From: Palaemon carinicauda
Lineage: Eukaryota > Arthropoda > Malacostraca > Decapoda > Palaemonidae
Reading direction: 5' to 3'
Length of the DNA: 64,000 nucleotides
Assembly: GCF_036898095.1 (NCBI RefSeq)
Contig: NC_090768.1
Span: 46,614,042-46,678,041, forward strand
Shown: positions 49,801 to 60,800 of the stretch, piece after piece
Position numbering within the stretch: the first letter of the stretch is position 1
Layout of the letters: every line of letters begins with the position of its first letter
Notes under the pieces: model-generated
The model's database searches: none
Told to the model about the DNA's origin: nothing
What the model saw: only the letters and a program-made list of their open reading frames with translations
Program-made: the position numbers and the translations under genes

Positions 49801-50313
49801 ATGAAATTATAGGCTCAGTTATAAAACAGGTGGAACAGTTTAGATACTTGGAATCTACAATAAGTTAAAGGGAGGATGTGAGGCTGAAGTTGAGAATAGG
49901 ATAAAAGTAGCCTGGGGGAAGTGGAGGGAGGTAGCAGTAGTAATATGTGGTAAGACAAATCAAACTAAAAGCCAAGATTTATAGCTAATGTATGGATCGG
50001 AAAATGTGGAGTCTAATAGGGAAAGAGAGGGCAAAGGTTGTGACAACAGAGATGAGAAAGTTGAAGTGAATTATGGAAATATCACTGCTAGAAAGATTGT
50101 AAAATGATGACTAAGTGTCACGATTGAGATGGTGTGGGAACGTGTTGAGGATGAATGGTGGTGAGGAAGTCAGGAGGTCTTGCTAGTGGGGAAAGACCGA
50201 GAGGGAAGCAGAGAATTAGATGGCAAAGAAAAGTGAAGAATGATATGGAAAGAAGAGGATGCCTTTAGTAGTAGTAGTAGTAGTAGTAATAGTAGTAGTA
50301 GTAGTAGTAGTAG

Positions 50314-50393
<80 letters not shown>

Positions 50394-53300
50394 CAGTAAT
50401 TTTTACATCAAAATATGTTCTAGACTATCCCAATTATCACAAACTCTTAACATAATATCTATACAGTAGCGGTACACTATTTACGACAGATGCTACAGTA
50501 ATACCTATGAAAACAAAATAATTCATAAAACTCATGCAAATTACAGAATTGAATTGTACAACTCTTAAAAAGTTAAGTTTAAGGGAGTTTTAATTTTGTG
50601 AGTTCAAGTTCTTGCGACATTATGAATCATTAAAAGTTGTATTAATAAAACTGAATTTACAGTACTTAACACTAAGAAAACCAAGTGATATTTAACTATA
50701 AAAAAAAAGAATGAAATTACACAGAAGTAATTCTTACATAAAATGTAGCATACAGTAAGAAACTGTAATAGCTGTCACCTATGGGATATTCTCAGGAAAT
50801 GGTTGGCAGGACACCATGGGTGTTCATTCACCTTAAGTGTATTAAAAGCACACACAATAAAATCTCAATGAATACCACTGTGACAACCATACTCATAAAT
50901 TGTTTCCAAAACAAATATCAACAAACTTAGGGAAATAAATAATATCTGTAAACGGTAAATCATCCACTATGATTAACAATTAATTGGGTGATTTTTATCT
51001 TTCAGAATTACCTGCTGTTCTCTCTCAGAAAGCCTTCGAAGTATAGATGATCTCTCTCTATTCATTCGCTTTTTTAATCCCACAAGATTTTGCCTATGAC
51101 AAAGGCTTGTATCATGTATGAAAAATAGCTCAGTAACCTATTTAATTAGATCCTCTTCAGAACCTTACTGTAATACTGTATATAAAATAATCACAGAAGT
51201 CAAGTAACTTAATCAGATGCTTATCAGAAACTTATTTCGGTATTGTAATGCAGTAAATAAAATAAGGAGAAATATATATATTACTTACATTATTTTCTTG
51301 ATGTCTATTACCCTGCATTATAGTAACAACACAGTTGTGGATGAAGTAGGCCAAGGACAAGGTTCCAGTAAGACACATAAAAGTATTCTGTGAATAAAAG
51401 ATACTACTGTGATCTTTATGCTTTACAATATGCAGCACAAAAAGTACAGTATTTGGATATCAATAAAAAATTTAATTTAGTCATTGTTGTAACACTTTTC
51501 TGTTCTAAGAACACATACATTATTTACATTACAAGAACAAGTAACTATAACGTTCACATATATACAAGTATTAAGGTATTACCATCATTTAAATAATTAT
51601 AAATAAAAATCTTATAACTGTACTGCTAAAAGCTTTCTGCTTATCCCTTGCCTGACAATGTATGTCTATTGATATAGATTAAAAGACATAACATTGGTTC
51701 ACGGCGAACATTTATTACCATATATAGTCTATATGAAGTATGATACGGAAAACTGCATTTTTTTAATGTGCAGCAGTACCTTGGGTTCAGTTTAATTCAT
51801 TCTGGGAGTGAACTCGCAACCTAAAATGCTCATCTTATATCCTAAAACAATTTTCTCCATATGAAATACAGTAATACCTCTAGATACAAAATTTATTTGT
51901 TCCACATTGGCTTTCGTACCATGACTCTTCATATTATGAAGGCAGTTTTACATGTAAATCACCTAATTCGTACCAAGCTCGAACAAAGCACCACATCAAA
52001 TTTCATAATAAAGCTATAACCACAATGAAATACAACCAAATACATTTGAATCATTCAATATACCTTACCTACCTGTTAATACTTGTAAATGAGGTGGTTA
52101 TAGAACATAATGCAATAATAAATGGAAAATAATACTATACATACAGTACAGTACCTATACGGAACAAAGTACCGTACATACGGTACATACTTCATCAATG
52201 TTACCCTTACTGTGGAGAGGAACGTTTGCTATCATACATAAACAAACCGTTTCTTTCAATTCAAGCATATTTTTAACCGTCGCTAATTTATTGTTCAGTA
52301 ATAAAATTATTCATTGGTGATACATCAATAAATAACCTATCTGTTTTTTCTAAAACTCGTATTTCTAAGCTATTTTATTGTAATACAACCAAGATTCATT
52401 GATGTTAATGTGTACTTGTACTTACTTTGTAGAATTAATAAACTTTAATTATTCAGTAAATAGTTTTTTAATTTAAAACTCATTTATTTACTAAAATTAA
52501 GGAAAAATATATTGATAATGTTTTGATATGCCTGGTAGCAATGTGCGTACGTACATAATGTACATACACACAAGACAGTACTGTACTGATAATTGTGTTT
52601 TCATAATATAAGAATGTACTTTTTGATATGGAATGAATTTTAATAAATAATCATGACATTAAAAGGAAAAATTTTTTACGATATGTTATTATTTACCAAA
52701 ATGAAAGAAAAATATCTTGCTGTTGGATAAGCGTAGTAGCACTGCGCATTCGTACATACAATGCAGTTCTGTTCATTGTGTTTTTAATTTAAATATGTAC
52801 TTATTGATAAAAATTAATTGTATACACGACATTAAAAGAAAAAAAATATATTACAACCTCTTATTTATTTACCAACAAGAAAGAAAAATATATTGCTAAT
52901 GTGTCTGATATGCGAAATAGCATTGTGCGTTCGAACATACACTACAGTTCTGTTCACTGTGTTGATTTAAAAATGTACTTATTGACATACAATTAATTGT
53001 AGATAAATAATCCTGGCATTAAAAGGAAAAACTAAGTTACGATCGGTTATTTATTTACCGAAATGAAAGAAAAATATATCACGAATGTTTTGATAAGCGT
53101 AGTTGCATTGTGCGTACGTACATACTGTAAATACACACAAGACAGTAGTGTACTGTTAATTGTGTTTCTAAAATTTACTTGTTGGTACAGAATTAATTGT
53201 AAATAAATAATCATGACATTAGGAGAAAAATATGTTGCAATCTGTTATCTATTTACCAAAATGAAAGAAAAATATCTCGCTGTGTCTGATATGCGTAGTA

Positions 53301-54787
53301 GCATTGTGCATTCCTATATACAATACAGTTCTGTTCATAGTGTTTTTAATTTAAAAATGTATTTATTCATATAAAATTAAATATATATAAATAAGCATGA
53401 CATTAAAAGGAAAAAATATCTCACAATCTGTTATTTATTTACCGAAAAGAAAGAAAAATATATCGCTACTGTGTTTGATATAAGTAGTAGCATTGTGAGT
53501 TCCTACTTACACTACACTTCTACAGCATTCATTGTGTTGTTAATTTAAAAATGTACAGTACTTATTGATAAGAAATTAATAGGAAATAAATAATCATGAC
53601 ATTAAAATGAAAAAATAAGTTACGATCAGTTACTTATTTACCAAAATGAAAGAAATTTTTTCTAATGCATAGTAGCACTGTGCGTATGTACATACCTAAC
53701 ATACACAAAATACAGTACTGTTCATTGTTTTTAACTTAAAAATATACTTATTGATATAAAATAGGAGAGCAGGATCTTATGGCAATAACTAGCATCAAGG
53801 TATGGAGATAACCAATGGGAGAGCAGGACGATGGTGGCGAGTTTACAGTTTTGCGGCATGCAAATTTCAAAATTATTTTTCGGCAGCCAGACAAATCTCG
53901 CTTCGTATCATGAGGGGTTTTTCGTAATATGAGGCAAAAGAATCTTCGTATCTCTTTTCATATCTATGCGTTATGCCTTCATTAGCAAGTGGAGGAAAAT
54001 AAGAATCTGACAACCCACTCAGTCTTCTGCCTATAATTGTTTAGTGGCTACTTTTCTCTTGGCAAGGGTAAAGGAGACTCTTTAGCTATGGTAAGCAGCT
54101 CTTCTAGGAGAAGAAATCTCCAAAATCAAAAGATTATTCTCTAGTCATGGGTAGCGCTATAGCCTTCATACTAGGATCCTCCACTGTCTTGGGTTAGAGT
54201 TCTCTTGCTTCAGGGTACACTCGGACACACTATTCTATCTTATTTCTCTTCCTCTTGTTTTTTTTAAGTTGTTGTAGTCTATCTATGAAATATCTAATTC
54301 AATATTACTGTTCTTAAAATATTTAATTTTGATTATTCATTTCTTCTCATGTACAGTAGTTTATTTCCCTGTTTCCTTTCCTCACTGGGCTATTTTTCCC
54401 TGTTGGAGCCCTTGGACTTATAGCATGGTGCTTTTCCTACTAGGGTTGTAGCTTAGCTTATAATAATAATCATCATCCCCCTCTCCTCCTACGCCTATTG
54501 ATGCAAAGGGCCTCGGTTAGATTTTGCCAGTCGTCTCTATCTTGAGCTTTTAAATCCTACTTCACACTTCATAGTCCTCAGCCATCTAAGCCTGGGTCTT
54601 TCAACTCTTCTAGTGCCTTCTAGAGCCCAGTTGAAAGTTTGGTAAACCAATCTCTCTCGGGGGTGCAAAGAGCATGCCCAAACCATCTCCATCTACCCCT
54701 CACCATGATTGCGTACACATATGGCACTCGAGTAAGCTCTGTTATATTTTCATTTCTAATCCTATCCTGTCCTCCCATTTAACTCAC

Positions 54788-54838
<51 letters not shown>

Positions 54839-57800
54839 GTCTTATGGAGCAACTTAGATTGCAGCCTTCAATGATTTAGCAGCAGAAGGGTCTAAAGTAA
54901 TTAGAATTTACGCCATTATAGTGATTCACATACTGTATGTACATGCATGACGGATGTGGGTAAGATGAAACAGAACTGTTTTCAACAAATTTTTTCATGC
55001 AAGTCCATCAATTATACAAGAAGTGCCTTCCTCTCAGACCCCACATATCTTACTTTATTGCATACAGTTTCCACAAGAAGTGAGACATCCAGAGATCCAG
55101 AGAGTATACAGTCAGCCTCGTTTATCGCGGTCCTTGCTTCAGGACTTCAGATACTTGGGCATATGAACAATGCAATACTTAACAAATAATTCTCATATTC
55201 GCCATAAAATTCACGCTGCACGACGATTTCAATTTGCCCGCAATCCTTTACACTGAGAGTGCTTCGTGCCACTACCTATCTCTCTACCCAGCTGATTCTG
55301 GCTCTCTCTGTACAATGTATATCCATTTACTGTGGTAAAAAATTACAGCTATATTTGAAATAAACAATATTTTAATTAAACTGGTGTTTCACTTAACTGT
55401 ATCCAATAATAATGCATGTAATATTTACATTTTAGTGTCCTATTTATAATTAAAAACATGGCGAATTACAATTTTATGCATTGTTTACATTCAAATCAGC
55501 TGATTAACCCTGCATAGTCCGCCGTCAACCTTACTTTTCGGATCAAATAACTCTCATGTTATTAAGGCAAGCTACCAAAGGATATTTCACATTTCCTAAA
55601 AGAAACAATTATTACTTGATCAATCATTTTCCAATTAGCATAATAATTTCATTAGTTTTAATTCAAATACTTCTCTAATATTTTATTTACTTGTACTGTT
55701 GAATTGCATAACATTAAGGGGCCCAGCCGATATCCCAATATATGAGGGTACAGGTAGAAAAACACAAAATTCTGAAAAAAATTCACTGAGCTTCGTATGG
55801 CAATGGAGAATGCGTATAGAAAACATTTTGTCAAAATTACTTTTACTTTCATAGTAACAGGGTAATTAGTAAAAGTAGCTCAATAAACCAAAAACATTGT
55901 TCCCTACAAGAAAATGCAGTATTTCTCCTGTTATCGTAAATTTTACTAATTATTACATTTTAATACAAAACAAATTGTAAGCTATGGCAACTGTATAGAT
56001 TCCTTGAGTCACAAAACCATGTATTAAGCACTAATTACACCCTTCGGCTTTCAGTCGTAGCACAAACCTCATAGAGAGTAATATGTTTGAGTTTGACCTC
56101 TGACATTGTTTCGGTTTCGGCAAGAATTTCATCATGTCAAAGAGGAAAAGACAATTTTAACATCTCGCTAACATAAGGAAGAGGAAAATTTGCTCTAATA
56201 AGAGTTGAGAAGTGAGTAATACCGGCGAAATATTTTGCCGAAGTTAGTGAAGGAGAGAGATAATGAAGGGGCGACTGTCTTGCCTAAAGAAGAAAGATAT
56301 TGAGCGAAGGGATCTTCATCTATGATTAAATTATGATAAAAAAAAACTTTGTTTTGGTTTATTAATATCCAAAAAGGAACATAAAATTCATAACAATCAT
56401 GATTTATTAATATTGTCTTAGTAAAAATACAAAGAAAAACTTTGAACGCCTGTATCTCAAAACTATACTTATTGACCTTCAAATTCTATCTTCTCCCTTA
56501 GTTTTAAAGATATAGCATTGAAATTTGGTGTGTAACTTAGAAAGACATTATTAAACAAATGATGTTTGACTGGCCAAACAGTAATACATTGGATCCTTCT
56601 CTCTCGTTACGGTTTCTTTTCCCTTTGCCTACACATACACCTAATAGTCTGGCCTATTCTTTACATATTCTAATCTGTCCTCATACACCTGATAACACTG
56701 AGATTACCAAACAATTCTCCTCTCAAGGGGTTAACTACTGCACTGTAATTCTTCAGTGGCCACTTTCCTCTTGCTAAGGGTAGAAGAGACTCTTTGTTAG
56801 TTATGGTAAGCAGCTCTTCTAGGAGAAGGACACTCCAAAATCAAACCATTGTTCTCTAGTCTTGGGTAGTGCCATAGCCTCTGTACCATGGTCTTCCACT
56901 GTCTTGGGTTAGAGTTCTCTTGCTTGGGGGTACACTCGGGCACACTGCTCTATATTATTTCTCTTCCTCTTGTTTTGTTAAAGTTTGTATAGTTTATATA
57001 TGAAATATTTATTCTATTTTTCCACATTTCCTTTTCTCAATGAGCTTTTTTCCCTGTTGGAGCCCCTGGGATTATAGCATCCTGCTTTCCAACTAAGGTT
57101 GTAGCTTAGCAAGTAGTAGTAGTAGTAATAATAATAGGAATAGTAATAGTAATAGTAATAGTAATAATAATAATAGTAGTATCCCACCAGGAACATAAGT
57201 GTGCTTCCCCCATTTGAACGTTTTCTCTTTGTAATCATGGTTATTTACAGAGACCTGGCTCAAGGCAAGAATCTTTTACAAGTGTCGGCTCAAGGTCTCA
57301 CTGTATATAGTTGACACTATTCAGATTACTATAGGTGTCATCTATTGTATTTAAAGTCTCAGGAAATTCACAGCCTGAAATACTAAAGGGAGGTCTCGCC
57401 ACATGAAAAGAGATTAGTCTCTGATTCTTGTCGAATGGGAATAGACGCTGTAAAGTAAAATCTCGTTACTTTTCCTGCGACAAGAAAAATCTCTTTCCCT
57501 TAGGGAGGAAGTTCATTCCCTACAGTAATTACATGGTGTCTTCCTTGAACATCTCATCTAGGCAAAGAGGGACAAAAAGGACATATGTCTATGTCTGCTT
57601 CGCTCATAAGGAGGCCACAATGGTCACAAACCGTCATGGGCAAGAATGTAAACACCAAGATCTACTAGACAAAAGCACTCGCTTGTAAATAATAAATAAT
57701 GAATAGTAACTCAAGTGACTGTGAATAAAGAAAAAACACAAGTCAAGAGCACTAAACACTAAAAGGGTAGGCAAAATGAATGCAAAAGGCTTGATTGTAG

Positions 57801-60800
57801 AGAGGAAGTAAGAGCACCTCTTCACTTCGCACCCAGCATTATTGTCATATTATGTGAGCAAGAATCCTCTTGCTCCATGGGCATGGGCTATGGTTGCCCA
57901 ACAACAAAGCATGGTGCAATCAAACCAAAATTTTGATTAGCTGGTCATAGAAAACATTATTAGCAGTAACCCCATATAAATGACTCAAAAGTTTGTATCC
58001 TTGTAGGAACAAATAGATTTTAAGTGTATCTGCTGTAGTTCCATAATTCTTCTCTGGCATGAATTAAGTATAACCAACACCAAAATTAAAAGCTGAGTAA
58101 AAGGGAAACAAGAAAGACAATGAACTTTAAACAAAGGCATATCTTACCTTAAACAGTGGAACGTAAAAGTCATCAGTGGGATCAGTAAAGTTTAAGTTGA
58201 TTCCCCAAACAGCAGCTTTTGATATCACAAACAAATACATCACTAACACAGATATCGCACCTTGAAGTAAAAAGAGAAAAAGTTTTCAGTACTAAATCCC
58301 CTTAAACTAGATACTGTATCTAATGCTTCATCATACCATAATGAGTGATATCCATAAAATGAATAAGAACGTACTAGAATACTTTAAGTATTGTAACTTA
58401 AACCAGTTTCAGGGACTTCCTCTTCATGAATTAATATAGTTTCTTCTATGATATAACTATATTATTTATACTATAAATAAAATTTGATATCCAAATAAAT
58501 TTTATGACAAGAAACAAATCATGTTTCTGTGAATTTTGCCTTTTCTGCCCCTTTCATTTATACAAAAAGAAATCTAATGAAAACTTACCATACACTAATT
58601 TCTCAACAATAACCAAATTACAGTACAAAGCTACACACCTTCAAATACAAAGAAAGATATCTTAATGACAACCACTATTGGTAAAACCAATTCATTTGCC
58701 ATCACCCAAAATAATCTACCAAATATCAATCCTTTTATGTTAACTATGACAGTTAAGGATGATCATTCTAAACTATCTATCAATAATATTAATCATCAAT
58801 CCTTAATTGAAAAAAAAAATGTTCTACTTCATTAATCAAATGGGACTTCAACTAGTTGTAGAATCGAGTAGTGGGAATTGAAAACTGCACTGAGCAAGCA
58901 TGATTTAAAATAGGGTACACCAAGGTTAGAGCTAAAGACTTGACGATGTGTCACAATTATACTTAATGTTTTGAGGTGACTGAGCAAGTGTTACTTTTTT
59001 ATATTGTCTCTAAGCAACAATGAAGAAAATATGCTTTACTAAACTTGGTAATTTGTTATCACAAATAATTTAGTATACGACATTAATCAAATACTGTACA
59101 TATCGTAACTTTCAGTTTGTGGAGCTGATGGAAAATATTTAAGAATTCCAATATATTCCACGTACACAGTTGAATGCCATACAAAGCTAAGGCATTTTTA
59201 CTGACCAGCCCCTTTAGCAGGACCAATTAGTAATACTCTTGAGCACTCAAGAGGGCTTGCCTGAAGGATTTATTCCAGAATATAAAGGAAAATTGGAGCA
59301 AGGTAAAGTCGCACTGCTAATAAACACCAAAGAGATTAGATGAAAAATGAGAGGAGAAAAATAATAAAGATGGCAAGAGGGAAACACTGAGCCGATAACT
59401 TTCAGTAATATCTACAGTGTGAAATACAAGAACATGCTGTCGTCTTATTAGGCAAGATTCCCCTCAAAATAATTCTAGAAACAGATAGGCCAAATAATAT
59501 AAGTAGATTCAATTCCACAAAAGCTTACTTGGATATTCATATCATGACCAATTACCTTGAAAAATAAAACGGAATTTCAATACTGTACTGTAATAACATC
59601 TCCTATTTCTAAGCTTACCTGATGTTCACGTTGCTTCTTCTCCAGAAGCTCGGTTTAAAAGTCCAAACATGTTGAATGAAATATCTATGATCTGCTAATA
59701 GGATTTTGGAACAGATATATTTTTCACTTCAGGTCAGACATGAAAAGCAAAATGAGAGGCCATTGCATGGCCAGAGTACTCCTGGTATGACATTGGATAA
59801 TCAAGAAATAACGTGTATGGGCACATCCCGCAATCAACATTACAATCTAAATACTTAATGTTGTATGACCGAGAACAAGGCCGCAAATTCTGCATGACAC
59901 TCCTCCTTGCCAGCTATAAATACAAGTCAACAGCTAATTCCTTTCAATTTCCAAATAATTCAAAAGAGTACTATTACCAATGGCTGTTCCAAAAGCAACT
60001 CATAACTGCAAGAACAGGTAAGGCCAAGGACTAGTAACTGATCTTTTGATTTGAAATAACAACTAAAAAAAGGGCACACTGCAAAGTTGGCTATTGCCAG
60101 CATCCAAGAAAAGCATTTATCATAAGAGGTGGCAGTGAAGAGATCTAACTGCTAACTCTTCAACCACAGTGTCAGATGAAATAGCCCCCAAAGTCATATC
60201 TTGGGAGAGCCTCAAAAGAGAAAAAGGTTTGATCAACTCCTCTCTGCACAGAAATATGACATGGTAGTTGAAGAAACCACAGTCCATAAAACTAAAAGAT
60301 AAAAACATTGGAAATACCCAAGCACAAGTTCATGAAATTTGATTTAGATTAAGGAATGACCTTGAATATGGTTGTATACATTACCTGTAGGAACACTACT
60401 AGGTTTACGCCTTTTTTACTTCAACCAAGGGTCAAGGCTTTCCTTTGGTTTGGCCTACAAAACCTGCAAACCAAGCTCTGCTTAGACTTTTTCATCAATA
60501 TGGCTCTGTTTACTTGGGTCTGCACAATTCTAGTAGGCATTTCATATCTTGTGCATCAATCTAGGGTGTTCACAGGTTTGAATTGCAGTAAAAAAACTTG
60601 CGCGTGGGTCTGGAGTAAGCTTTTCTAAAAATATAGTTCTAGACTTAAACTGGTTTCTTTGTTGTTCTAGACTTAAACTGATTTCTTTGTTAAGTATCAT
60701 AAATGATAAGAATAATGCTCCGTTTATGGTCTACAACCACTCCTTAGATGGGTCTGCGGTACAAAAATAGGCCTATAGATGTTGTCACAATAATTCATTT

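Noticed and set aside
60356..60628. 90-codon open frame in intron b-c
   Set aside because: Composition is biased, it is antisense to the host gene, and no family is recognised.
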